A stretch of DNA of 32,349 nt, taken from Streptomyces silaceus. GTDB lineage: Bacteria; Actinomycetota; Actinomycetes; Streptomycetales; Streptomycetaceae. Location of the stretch: assembly GCF_001419745.1 (NCBI RefSeq), contig NZ_LIRJ01000201.1, positions 269-32,617 of the forward strand, written 5' to 3'. Position 1 is the stretch's first letter. Each line of letters starts with the position of its first letter. The translations under genes and the position numbers were made by a program. The notes beneath the pieces were generated by a model. It did no database searches. It was not told where the DNA came from and worked only from the letters and a program-made list of their open reading frames with translations. Shown one piece after another: positions 7,292-16,123 of the stretch.

Positions 7292-10200
7292 GTGATCGAG
7301 GAGAAGCGGGGATTCTGCACGCTCTGCAAGTCGCGCTGCGGCGCGGTCTTCACCGTGGAGGACGGCAGGATCACCGGAGTCCGGCCCGACCCAGGGCATC
7401 CGACGGGTGCGGCGATGTGCCCCAAGGGGCGTTCCGCCGCCGAGATCGCGCACAGCAGCCGGCGGCTGACCACGCCGCTGCGGCGCACCCGCCCCAAGGG
7501 GGACGACGATCCCGGCTGGGAGCCGATCTCCTGGGACGAGGCGCTGGACGAGATCGCGGAGCGGCTGCGCGCCATCGCCGCGGAGAGCGGGCCGGAGGCG
7601 GTCGCCTTCGGCGTCGCCACGCCGAGCGGCACGATGATCTCCGACGCCACCGAGTGGATCGAACGCTTCGTACGCCGCTTCGGCAGCCCCAACACCGTCT
7701 ACAGCGCCGAGATCTGCAACTGGCACAAGGACTTCGCACACGCCTTCACCTTCGGCTGCCCGCTTCCCCCGCCGGACTACGCGCACGCCGACCTCGCGGT
7801 GCTGTGGGGCTTCAACCCGGCCAAGACCTGGCTCGCCCAGTCCGCCGCCCTCTCCGCGGCCCAGACGCGCGGCACCCGCCTCGCCGTCGTCGACCCGCGC
7901 CGCTCCACCAGTGCCCTGCGCGCCGACCACTGGCTGCGGGTGCGCCCCGGCACCGACGCCGCGCTCGCCCTGGGCCTCGCCCACCTCCTCATCGAGAACG
8001 GCACCTACGACGAGGGGTTCGTGCGCGCCTGGACCAACGCGCCCTTCCTGGTCCGGGCGGACGACGGACGCTTCCTGCGGGCCGAGGACGTCGTGGCGGA
8101 CGCCGAGGGCTACGTCGTGTGGGACGAGCGGGCCGGGGCGGCGGACGTCCTGGACACCGCCCGCGCCGCCGACGCGCCGGAGCGGTTCGCGCTGCGCGGT
8201 GTCCGCCGCGTCCGCCTGCGCGACGGCGCGGAGGTGGCCTGCGCACCGGCCTTCGAGACGTACGCGGAAGCCTGCGCGCAATGGCCGGTCGAACGCGTCG
8301 CGGCCACCACCTGGATCCCGGAGGCGGAGATCCGCGCCCTGGCCGACGAGATCGCGGCGGCCCGCTCGGTGACGTACTACGGCTGGACCGGTGTCGGGCA
8401 GAGCGCCAACGCCGCCCAGACCGAGCGCGCCCTGGCCACCCTGTACGCGCTCACCGGCTCCTTCGACGCGCCGGGCGGAAACCGGCTCGCCCCCGCGCCG
8501 CCGTACCGTCCCGCCGCCACCGCCGCCGACCTCGCGCCGGAGCTGCGGGCCAAGGCGCTCGGCCTGGACAAGCACCCCCTGGGACCGCCCTCCTCCGGCT
8601 ACATCAACGCCGGCGACCTGTGCCGGGCCATCGAGGAGCACCGGCCCTACCGCGTACGGGCCCTGGTCGGCTTCGGCTCCAACCTCGTGGTGGCACAGCC
8701 CGGTTCGGACCGGACCGCGCGGGCCCTGCGCGCCCTGGACTTCCAGGTGCACCTCGACCTGTTCATGAATCCCACCTGCGCGAGCGCCGACATCGTGCTG
8801 CCCGTCAACAGCGCGTACGAGCACGAGGCGCTGCGCTTCGGCTTCGAGATCGGCCGGCGCGCGCAGGAGCAGGTCCAGCTGCGGCCGCGGATCGTCGATC
8901 CCCTGCCCGGCACGCGCTCGGACACCGAGGTCGTCTTCGCCCTGGCCGCCCGCCTCGGGATGGACGAGGAGTTCTTCCACGGCGACATCGAGGCGGCCTG
9001 GGACTGGCAGCTGGCGCCGCTGGGCCTGACGGCGGAGCGGCTGCGCGCCGCGCCCGGTGGGGTGCGGATCCCCCAGCCCGACATCGAGCGCCGGTACGCG
9101 ACCACCGACGCCGAGGGCCGGGTCACCGGCTTCAACACGCCGACCCGGCGCGTGGAGCTGTACTCCGAGCGTCTCCTGGACCACGGCTACCCCGCCGTCC
9201 CCGAGCACCACGAGCCCGCCGCGCCCGACGCGTCCTTCCCGCTCGTGCTGACCTGCGCCAAGCACGGCTACTACGTCCACAGCCAGCAGCGCGCCGTCAC
9301 CTCGCTGCGGCGCCGCGCCACCGACCCGGGTCTCGACCTGCACCCCGAGACCGCCGCCGCCCGTGGCATCGGTGAAGGCCAGTGGGTGGAACTGGCCACC
9401 CGTCTGGGCGCGATCCGGCTGCGCGCCCGCTTCGACGACTCCCTGCACCCCGGTGTCGTCGTCGGCGAGTACGGCTGGTGGCAGGACGCCCCCGACCTGG
9501 CCCTGCCCGGCGCCGACCCGCTCGGCGCCGCCGGCAGCAACTACAACCGTCTCGTGGACCACACGACGACCGACCCGCTCAGCGGCTCCGCGCCGCTGCG
9601 CTCCCTGGCCTGCGAGGTCCGCGCGACGCCTCCGGACGGCGCGTGGCCGGGCACCCGCACCTTCACGCTCACCGCGCTCGACGACCGGAGTCCGGGGGTA
9701 CGCACGCTGCGTCTGGAGCCCGTCGACGGCGGCCGTCTGCCCGATCACCGGCCCGGCCAGCACGTGACCCTGCGCTCCGGCGCGCCTCAGGCTCCGGACG
9801 CCACGCGCGCGTACTCGCTGACCGGCCCCGCCACCGACCCGGCACGCACCGCGTACGAGGTCGCCGTGCGTCACCTTCCGGACGGCGCCTTCTCGACGTA
9901 CGTCCACCAGCGCCTCCGGATCGGCGACCGGCTCGAACTCACTTCTCCCGGCGGGGTCTTCGCCCTTCCCACGGACACCGACCATCCCGTGGTCCTGCTC
10001 GCGGGCGGCATCGGCATCACCCCGTTCCTCGGCTATCTGGAGACCCTCGCCGCGCGCGGCGGCACGGTGCCCGAGGTCGTCCTGCACCACGGCGTCACGA
10101 GCGGCGCCGACCACCCCTTCCGGGAGCGGCTGTGCGAGCTGGAACGGCGGATCGACGTCCTGCGCGTCCACACCCACTACGCGGCCCCCTCGCCCGCCGA

Positions 10201-10672
10201 CGTCCTCGGCCGCGACTACGAACGGCAGGGCTTCGTCACCGCCGACGCTCTCGATCCGGGGCTCGTGGGGCGCCGGGCCCGCTTCTACCTGTGCGGGCCC
10301 GAAGCCATGCTCGTGGCGCTCACCGACGGGCTGCGCTCGCGCGGGGTGCCGCCCTTCGAGATCTTCAGCGAGCGCTTCCGTGCGGCACCGCGCACCGTCG
10401 ACGTACCCGAAGACGCGCGTTTCACCGTGCGCTTCGCGCGCTCGGGCCGCGAACTGACCTGGACCGGGCCCGCGGGCACCCTCCTCGACCTCGGCGAACG
10501 GGCCGGGGTGGCCATGCCGAGCGGCTGCCGTGTGGGCCAGTGCGAGAGCTGCGCCTGCACGGTCCTGGAGGGCCGGGCGGCGCATCTCGTCGACCCCGGC
10601 GACGCGTTGCCGGACGACACCGTCCTCGCCTGTCAGGCGATCCCGGCATCGGACGTCGTGCTCGACGCGTGA
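7292..10672 (+). CDS. Molybdopterin oxidoreductase fused to FNR-type reductase and [2Fe-2S] ferredoxin
   Basis: 1126 residues; a complete NAD(P)H-to-substrate chain in one polypeptide. Residues 1-60: [4Fe-4S] domain with Cys9, Cys12, Cys16 and Cys43 (CX2CX3CX26C). About 60-570: bis-MGD molybdopterin oxidoreductase domain; Cys142 (EICNWHK) is the likely Mo ligand. About 630-760: molydopterin dinucleotide-binding domain (LVLTCAKHGYYVHSQQRAV). From about 788: FNR-like domain with RAYSLTGP (flavin) and GGIGITPFL and YLCGPEAM (nicotinamide nucleotide). From about 1043: plant-type ferredoxin with Cys1079, Cys1084, Cys1087 and Cys1114. Start: GGAGG (7281-7285) six bases before the GTG at 7292; a GTG at 7289 is too close. 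The nearest well-known roles are assimilatory nitrate reductase or formate dehydrogenase-like enzymes, but the substrate is not readable. No cofactor or transport genes are adjacent. Confidence 0.92.
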   Translation: MIEEKRGFCTLCKSRCGAVFTVEDGRITGVRPDPGHPTGAAMCPKGRSAAEIAHSSRRLTTPLRRTRPKGDDDPGWEPISWDEALDEIAERLRAIAAESGPEAVAFGVATPSGTMISDATEWIERFVRRFGSPNTVYSAEICNWHKDFAHAFTFGCPLPPPDYAHADLAVLWGFNPAKTWLAQSAALSAAQTRGTRLAVVDPRRSTSALRADHWLRVRPGTDAALALGLAHLLIENGTYDEGFVRAWTNAPFLVRADDGRFLRAEDVVADAEGYVVWDERAGAADVLDTARAADAPERFALRGVRRVRLRDGAEVACAPAFETYAEACAQWPVERVAATTWIPEAEIRALADEIAAARSVTYYGWTGVGQSANAAQTERALATLYALTGSFDAPGGNRLAPAPPYRPAATAADLAPELRAKALGLDKHPLGPPSSGYINAGDLCRAIEEHRPYRVRALVGFGSNLVVAQPGSDRTARALRALDFQVHLDLFMNPTCASADIVLPVNSAYEHEALRFGFEIGRRAQEQVQLRPRIVDPLPGTRSDTEVVFALAARLGMDEEFFHGDIEAAWDWQLAPLGLTAERLRAAPGGVRIPQPDIERRYATTDAEGRVTGFNTPTRRVELYSERLLDHGYPAVPEHHEPAAPDASFPLVLTCAKHGYYVHSQQRAVTSLRRRATDPGLDLHPETAAARGIGEGQWVELATRLGAIRLRARFDDSLHPGVVVGEYGWWQDAPDLALPGADPLGAAGSNYNRLVDHTTTDPLSGSAPLRSLACEVRATPPDGAWPGTRTFTLTALDDRSPGVRTLRLEPVDGGRLPDHRPGQHVTLRSGAPQAPDATRAYSLTGPATDPARTAYEVAVRHLPDGAFSTYVHQRLRIGDRLELTSPGGVFALPTDTDHPVVLLAGGIGITPFLGYLETLAARGGTVPEVVLHHGVTSGADHPFRERLCELERRIDVLRVHTHYAAPSPADVLGRDYERQGFVTADALDPGLVGRRARFYLCGPEAMLVALTDGLRSRGVPPFEIFSERFRAAPRTVDVPEDARFTVRFARSGRELTWTGPAGTLLDLGERAGVAMPSGCRVGQCESCACTVLEGRAAHLVDPGDALPDDTVLACQAIPASDVVLDA

Positions 10673-10760
10673 GGCCGCATTCAGCGGGCCAGGACACGCG
10701 GGCGGCCCCGGACACGTGAACGGGTGTGCGGAGCAATAACGTTGGGGCGTAGGTTGTGCG

Positions 10761-11615
10761 ATGAACAGTTCACGCCACGGCGGAAAGACGGACCCCCTGA
10801 TGACCGACCACACCACGACGCCCGATCCGGCGGCGCAGCAGAAGATCGACTCGTCGGTGCCGCACTCGGCCCGGATCTGGAACTACTGGCTGGGCGGCAA
10901 GGACAACTACCCCGTGGACGAGGAGGCGGGCGACGCGTACAGCGCCGTCTTCCCCGGCATCGTCACCGTCGCCCGCAGCAGCCGTGCCTTCCTGCGCCGC
11001 AACATCAGCCACCTGGTCACCGAGGCCGGCATCCGGCAGTTCCTGGACATCGGGACCGGCCTGCCGACCGTCGACAACACCCATGAGGTCGCCCAGCGGC
11101 TCGCCCCGAACGCCAGGATCGTCTACGTCGACCACGACCCGATGGTCCTCACGCACGCGCGTGCCCTGCTGACGTCCACCCCCGAGGGCGCGACCGCCTA
11201 CGTCGACGCCGATCTGTCGGACCCCGACCGCATCCTGGCCGCCGCCTCCGACACGCTCGACCTGAGCCGTCCCACCGCGCTGATCCTCAGCAACATCCTC
11301 GGGCACATCGGCGATTATGACCAGGCGCGTGCCATCGTCAAGCGCCTGATGGAGGGCCTGCCGTCCGGCAGCTATCTGTCGATCAACGACGGCTCGCGGG
11401 GCACGGACGCCGCGTACGAGCAGGCCCAGGACAGCTACAACGCGTCCGGCGCCATCCCGTACTTCCTGCGCCCGGTCGACCAGATCACGGCGTTCTTCGA
11501 CGGCCTGGAACTCCTGGAGCCCGGCGTGGTCTCGGTGCCGTTCTGGCGCCCGGAGCCCGGTTCGCCCGCCCAGGAGCCGATCGGCGAGCACGGCGGTCTC
11601 GCCCTCAAGCGGTGA
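10761..11615 (+). CDS. DUF574-type SAM-dependent methyltransferase
   Basis: 284 residues from ATG 10761, or 271 from ATG 10800. It matches the actinobacterial S-adenosyl methyltransferase family (Methyltransf_19/DUF574): SARIWNYWLGGKDNYPVDEEAGD near the N-terminus, FLDIGTGLPT as SAM motif I, VYVDHDPMVLTHARALL as motif II and ALILSNILGHI as motif IV. Streptomycetes carry many paralogues whose substrates are unknown. A TAGGTT -10-like box (10750-10755) ends five bases before the first ATG, so leaderless translation from 10761 is favoured; the ATG at 10800 has only a weak GGAAAG. Convergent with the PPOX-fold gene. Confidence 0.88.
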   Translation: MNSSRHGGKTDPLMTDHTTTPDPAAQQKIDSSVPHSARIWNYWLGGKDNYPVDEEAGDAYSAVFPGIVTVARSSRAFLRRNISHLVTEAGIRQFLDIGTGLPTVDNTHEVAQRLAPNARIVYVDHDPMVLTHARALLTSTPEGATAYVDADLSDPDRILAAASDTLDLSRPTALILSNILGHIGDYDQARAIVKRLMEGLPSGSYLSINDGSRGTDAAYEQAQDSYNASGAIPYFLRPVDQITAFFDGLELLEPGVVSVPFWRPEPGSPAQEPIGEHGGLALKR

Positions 11616-11659
11616 CCTGCCGAGGCACCGGCTGACCTCTTGAGGCACCGCGGGAGCCC

Positions 11660-11685
11660 GACCCGTCGGCCGGCGCCGGCGGGTC
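11660..11685. terminator. Bidirectional hairpin terminator
   Basis: An 11-bp stem with one G-T wobble and a 4-base loop lies between two convergent genes and reaches into the stop codon of the minus-strand gene. Confidence 0.75.
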
Positions 11686-12109
11686 AGACCGTGCCGAGGT
11701 CCGCCGAGTACCAGCGCTCGGGCCGCAGGTGGTAGGCGAGCTGCTCGCCGTGTTCCTTGAGCGAGAACTCCACGTACGACGCGACCTTCTCGGCCGGGAG
11801 GTAGCGCGCCGCCATCTCCCGCACCTGCTCGGCGGTCGCGTCCTCCGTGCGGACCACGGGGCCCTCCACGGACACGTACCGGATGGTGGGCTCCAGCCGT
11901 TCCACCATCAGCGAGAAGCGTCCCGCCGCCGAGAGCAGCCGCGCCTTCCTGGAGTCGCGAGCGGTCAGCACCCACAGCTCGCCGCCCGGGGCGTACTGGT
12001 ACCAGATCGGCAGCGTGAGCGGTCCCCGTCCCTGCCCCGCGTCGATCGCGATCGCTCCGATGCGGGGCTCGGCCAGGAACAGTTGGCGCTCTTCGACACT
12101 CAGGGGCAT
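11684..12109 (-). CDS. PPOX-fold (pyridoxamine 5'-phosphate oxidase-like) flavin/F420-binding protein
   Basis: 141 residues from the ATG at 12109 with AGGAG four to eight bases upstream. The split beta-barrel pattern is clear: IGAIAIDAGQGRGPLTLPIWYQYAPGGELWVLT, RDSRKARLLSAAGRFSLMVE, then VSVEGPVV and a C-terminal AARYLP region. This resembles actinobacterial PPOX-class proteins that bind FMN, F420 or heme. A longer open frame upstream (to 12787) runs antisense through the giant-protein gene and is not coding. No partner gene suggests the substrate; a general redox or cofactor-binding role is all that can be said. Confidence 0.85.
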   Translation of the reverse strand: MPLSVEERQLFLAEPRIGAIAIDAGQGRGPLTLPIWYQYAPGGELWVLTARDSRKARLLSAAGRFSLMVERLEPTIRYVSVEGPVVRTEDATAEQVREMAARYLPAEKVASYVEFSLKEHGEQLAYHLRPERWYSADLGTV

Positions 12110-12353
12110 GAGGATCTCCTTGTGCGATGTCGTCCGGACGTACTCCGACGTGGCGCTCGGCCTCTCGTGAGGGTCAACTCGCCTGTCCCCGGCAGGTATT
12201 CCACGCCCCATGTCCCCGCGGCGGGTCACATCACTCGATCGGGTGGCAGTGGAGATCATCTGCGCGAGTCGCGGTGATCGTTCGGGAGCCTGGACGGAGT
12301 GCTGACGCAGGTGTGCGCAGACACCGCTCTGACCCGCTCGACGGGAGAGATAC

Positions 12354-15300
12354 ATGGCCGCGTCCCCCTCCTCCTCTTCGACGTCATCCCCTTCCTCTTC
12401 GTCATCCTCCTCGTCTTCGCCGTCGCCCGAGCCGTACCGCCTGCTGCGGGCGACCGATCTGCTGGACCTGCACTTCACCTTCGTGGGGCTGCGCCTCGAA
12501 CGTCCCCTGGTCGGCCCGCGACGGCTGGTGCGCAAGGACCCCGCCCTGCCGGGTCTCCTCGTGGTCGCCTTCGGCCCGCAGCACGTCGCCGAACAGGCCT
12601 TCTTCGAGGTGAGCCCCGGGCTTCCCGAGCCGGGAAGTCCCGTCTCGGGGGCGGCGGCGCCGTCCGGCAGCGAGCCGCACGAGCCCCCGCCGGTCGCCTC
12701 CCGTGCCGGCGGCCGCAGCCTGCTCGTGTTCGCCGTGGCCGCCGACGACGTCATCGAGTACAGCGAAACCGGTCTCCTCGACGCCATGCGGACGCTCCCC
12801 CTGCATGTCGTGGACGCCGCCCGGGAATCGCCCGCGGCGGCAACCGGGCTCGCACCGGCCCCCGGTGAGGTGCCCCTCGACGTGTTCCAGGCACTGCGCC
12901 TGGCGCGGACAGCGGCCCGACTGGCCGCGCGTCACGGGCCGGACGGGCCGGTCGCCGCGGGATTGCGCGCCGCTCCCCCGGCCGCCACCGCCTTGGCGGG
13001 TTCCGCGCCCGGACCGGAGAACCCTCTGGCGGACGCCGCCAACCCCCGGACCGGCATCGAACTGCCGTACCGCCTCCTCCTCTCCCCGCCCCAGACGGCC
13101 GGCTGGACCCACACCGCCGACCTCCCGGAGCCCTCCCCCGACGAACGGGTCGAGCTCTGGCACACCCGGATGCGAGCGGCGGGCCGGGCGCGCGCCGTGT
13201 GGACCCGCGACCCCGGTTTCGACCCTGCCGTCCCGCGACCACTGGACGCGGGCGGCAACGACTTCCCCATGGCCCTCGACCGCAAGGACCGGTCGTCGGT
13301 GGTGCACCTGAGCTGCGACCCACGGCTCCCCGGGGGCTTCTCCCCCGCACCGCTCGACGTCGACCAGCTGATCCTGTCCGCCCTCGGCGGCTGGCTCGAC
13401 TCCCTCGGCCGGTGGGACAGGCCGCCGGCCGGCTTCGACGTCACCCAGTGGCGGCACCGCGCCGCGCTCGGCCGCGACCACTACGTACGCGTCATGTACC
13501 GGGGCCGGCTCTTTCCGTTCGGGCATCTGGCCGACCTCGTGAAGGTCACCGAGCGCAAGTTCGACCACGACCGCCCGGACCGCGCCGCCTACCTCAACCA
13601 GCGGTTCTTCATCATGGTGCGCGAGCCGGTGCGCACCTATGGCGCGCCGGAGGACAACGAAGACCAACGCCGCCTGCGCAGACTGTTCCCGTTCACCAGC
13701 GTCCGGCTGCTCACCCCGGTCACGCCGGACCTCCTGCGGCCGGTGCCGATTCCGGGTCTGTCGTCCCTCGACGGCGACCCGGACGAGAAGCTCGCCTTCT
13801 TCCCCGTGTCCGCCGCCGAGGACCCCTTCACGTTCCAGGTGAGCATGGTCGATCTCGACGGGCGCATCCTGGAGTTCCGTACGCCGATGGCGTTCGTCGG
13901 CAAGCTGGTGCACGAGAACCCGGCCGATGTGCGGACGATCGTCGAGCACTACACCGGGCTGGTGTCCGGCCCCACGCCCGACCCCCCTGACCTCGGCGAT
14001 CCGGGCGTCCGGCGCGTCGTCGCGGACGTACGCGGCCAGTCCGTCGCCTACGCGCCGAGCCGCAGGCCCGACGACACGACGCTGTCCACGGGGCAACTGG
14101 TCTGGGGCGCCGCGACCAGCGATTCCATCCTGGGCCTCGACCCCACCGACCACCCCCGCTTCCTGCCCACCGTGCGGTGGGCGCGGGCCGTGGTCCCCGC
14201 GCTCGGCCGGTTCGGCGGGGGCGCAGGCGGCGACCGTCCGCAGTCGGTGTTCTACCCGGAGCCCTACGCGCGGGACGCCTTCTCCGAGGCGAACAAGGGC
14301 GAGGTGTTCATCGAGCTGGCCGCGCCCGTCGACCTCTCCTTCCGCGACGGCGGCCAGACCGCCGGAGCGCTGGCCCAGCCCAACTTCCCGGTCGCGGGCC
14401 TCTCGCGGCTCACCGGGCCGGTGGCGGCGACCCCGGACCGCCGGCTCGCGACGGGCACAGACGCGGGCGCCGACCCCTTCGACAAGTGGGCCAAGCTCGC
14501 CCAGGGAAAGTTCAACCCCCTCGACTACTTCGGCGAACTGGCCGGGGCCAAGCTCTTCGGGATGTTCCCGCTCACCGAGATCCTGAGCGAGGTCGGACTC
14601 GGCGACCTCAAGGCGCCGCGCTTCCTCACGGCGACGGTCGACGCGGTCACCGGACTCCTCGACGACCTGCTCGGACTGCGTGACCTGCTCGTCTCGGTCC
14701 AGGAGCAGTTCCCCCAGACGGTGGACCTGGTCCTGCGGGCGACCGACACCGCCGACGTCTTCGCCCGGACCCTCGTCGCGTACCTCACCGACCAGTTGGA
14801 GGGCGCGCCGGACCCGACGACCATCGAGGAGGTGGAGCGCGCCTTCACCGCGTTCTCCGACGCGCTCGCCGCGCTGCGCCTCGGCCTGCCGGCCGCGGTG
14901 GACTCGGGCGTACGGCAGGTGCTCGGCCGGATCGCCGAGGTGACCGCCACCTGGGACAGCACGGTCGGCGAGGCACTGGCGCTGAAGAAGGCCGTCGAGA
15001 CGGCCGCTCTCGGGGCGAAGCTGCCGGAGGTCGTGAACTCCCGCCTCCAGTGGCAGCCCGACATCACACCGTGGGCGCCGGGCGAACCCGCACCGACCCG
15101 TCCCGAGGACGCCGTGTTCTGGCCGACGGGCAAGCTGACGCTGATCACCGACCTACGGGGCTCGCTGCGCCCGGACGTGCCGCAGGCCGCGGACGTCACC
15201 TGCACCCTCGGCAGGTTCGACCTGCGCATGGTCCCGGGCTTCGACGCGGTCGTGCTGCACTTCGAGCAGATCCGGTTCAGCATGCGGGCCGGGCAGAAGC

Positions 15301-16121
15301 CCGACGTCGAGGTGAAGTTCGGCGGCGTGGACTTCGTCGGGAACCTCGACTTCGTCCAGACCCTGCGCGACATCATCCCGCTCGACGGCTTCAGCGACCC
15401 GCCGGCGATCACGGTCGACGGCTCCGGAATCCACGCGAACTACTCCATGCAGCTGCCGAACGCCGCGGTCGGGGTGTTCAGCCTGGAGAACCTCTCGCTG
15501 AACGCCGGGATCTCGGTCCCGTTCATCGGCGACACCCCGCTGCAGGCCGGATTCGCGTTCTGCCGGCGGGAGGCGCCCTTCCGGCTGACGGTGTCGATGC
15601 TGGGCGGCGGCGGTTACTTCGGGATCGTGCTGAATCCCCGGCAGATCGCCGTCCTGGACGCCGCCCTCGAGTTCGGGGCCGCCGTGTCCATGAACTTCGG
15701 GGTGGCCAGCGGCAGTCTGTCCGTGATGGCCGGGATCTACTTCCGTCTCGATCTCGCGCGCGACAGCGTCACGCTCGTCGGCTATCTGCGGGCGCGCGGC
15801 GAGGTCGATGTCCTCGGCATCGTCTCCGCCTCCATCGAGCTGTACATGGAGCTGGGCTACAAGGACGGTTACGCGGTCGGCCGGGCCACGCTGACCATCA
15901 GCATCGAGATCGGCTTCTTCGAGACGTCGGTGACCATCTCCTGCGAGAAGAGGTTCGCCGGAAGCGGCACCGGGGCCGCCGCGCTCGCCGCGGCCGGTGA
16001 CGTCCCCGCCCTCGGTCCGCCGTCGTTCCTCGACCTCATGTCGCCGTACGACGATCCGGTGACCGGCTCCCGCGTCGACCCCGTCCTCGACTACTGCACG
16101 GCCTTCGCGGAGGTGGACTGA
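12354..16121 (+). CDS. Giant protein A of a two-gene operon, function unknown
   Basis: 1255 residues; I do not recognise a characterised family. Start: ATG 12354 with GGGAG seven bases upstream. Residues 2-22 are almost only Ser and Pro. About 24-260 is a mixed region with the motif IELPYRLLLSPPQTAGW and ELWHTRM (about 233-270). About 360-430 has a dense conserved-looking block (WRHRAALGRDHYVRVMYRG, then RQRFF-like FIMVREPVRTYG). About 720-890 is predominantly helical (YFGELAGAKLFGMFPLTEIL, then long Leu/Val/Ala-rich helices). About 910-1215 is a long series of alternating hydrophobic/polar strands (for example VSMNFGVASGSLSVMAG, VTLVGYLRARGEVDVLGIV). I see no signal peptide or membrane helix, so it is presumably cytosolic or exported unconventionally. 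Its stop codon is two bases from the start of giant protein B. Composition is like the neighbours, with no sign of recent transfer. Confidence 0.9.
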   Translation: MAASPSSSSTSSPSSSSSSSSSPSPEPYRLLRATDLLDLHFTFVGLRLERPLVGPRRLVRKDPALPGLLVVAFGPQHVAEQAFFEVSPGLPEPGSPVSGAAAPSGSEPHEPPPVASRAGGRSLLVFAVAADDVIEYSETGLLDAMRTLPLHVVDAARESPAAATGLAPAPGEVPLDVFQALRLARTAARLAARHGPDGPVAAGLRAAPPAATALAGSAPGPENPLADAANPRTGIELPYRLLLSPPQTAGWTHTADLPEPSPDERVELWHTRMRAAGRARAVWTRDPGFDPAVPRPLDAGGNDFPMALDRKDRSSVVHLSCDPRLPGGFSPAPLDVDQLILSALGGWLDSLGRWDRPPAGFDVTQWRHRAALGRDHYVRVMYRGRLFPFGHLADLVKVTERKFDHDRPDRAAYLNQRFFIMVREPVRTYGAPEDNEDQRRLRRLFPFTSVRLLTPVTPDLLRPVPIPGLSSLDGDPDEKLAFFPVSAAEDPFTFQVSMVDLDGRILEFRTPMAFVGKLVHENPADVRTIVEHYTGLVSGPTPDPPDLGDPGVRRVVADVRGQSVAYAPSRRPDDTTLSTGQLVWGAATSDSILGLDPTDHPRFLPTVRWARAVVPALGRFGGGAGGDRPQSVFYPEPYARDAFSEANKGEVFIELAAPVDLSFRDGGQTAGALAQPNFPVAGLSRLTGPVAATPDRRLATGTDAGADPFDKWAKLAQGKFNPLDYFGELAGAKLFGMFPLTEILSEVGLGDLKAPRFLTATVDAVTGLLDDLLGLRDLLVSVQEQFPQTVDLVLRATDTADVFARTLVAYLTDQLEGAPDPTTIEEVERAFTAFSDALAALRLGLPAAVDSGVRQVLGRIAEVTATWDSTVGEALALKKAVETAALGAKLPEVVNSRLQWQPDITPWAPGEPAPTRPEDAVFWPTGKLTLITDLRGSLRPDVPQAADVTCTLGRFDLRMVPGFDAVVLHFEQIRFSMRAGQKPDVEVKFGGVDFVGNLDFVQTLRDIIPLDGFSDPPAITVDGSGIHANYSMQLPNAAVGVFSLENLSLNAGISVPFIGDTPLQAGFAFCRREAPFRLTVSMLGGGGYFGIVLNPRQIAVLDAALEFGAAVSMNFGVASGSLSVMAGIYFRLDLARDSVTLVGYLRARGEVDVLGIVSASIELYMELGYKDGYAVGRATLTISIEIGFFETSVTISCEKRFAGSGTGAAALAAAGDVPALGPPSFLDLMSPYDDPVTGSRVDPVLDYCTAFAEVD
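12360..12425 (+). repeat. Polyserine-coding low-complexity tract
   Basis: Within the first 23 codons of giant protein A about 17 code for Ser, in mixed TCC, TCT, TCG and TCA codons with occasional Pro. TCT and TCA are otherwise rare here. The tract resembles a trinucleotide repeat and may vary in length between strains. Confidence 0.85.
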
Positions 16122-16123
16122 CC

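Noticed and set aside
6677..10816. A 1379-codon open frame on the minus strand opposite the molybdoenzyme gene
   Set aside because: It has no domain pattern, is rich in Gly, Arg, Val and Ala as expected for antisense frames in high-GC DNA, and the plus strand has intact motifs.
12110..12353. A promoter for the giant-protein operon (for example GTCAAC with GGTATT)
   Set aside because: Spacing and sequence fit no consensus well enough to annotate; the promoter must lie here, but I cannot place it.
12360..12425. The TCN-rich tract as a possible sequencing or assembly artefact
   Set aside because: It keeps the reading frame, uses varied codons and follows a good ribosome site, so it is best taken as real.
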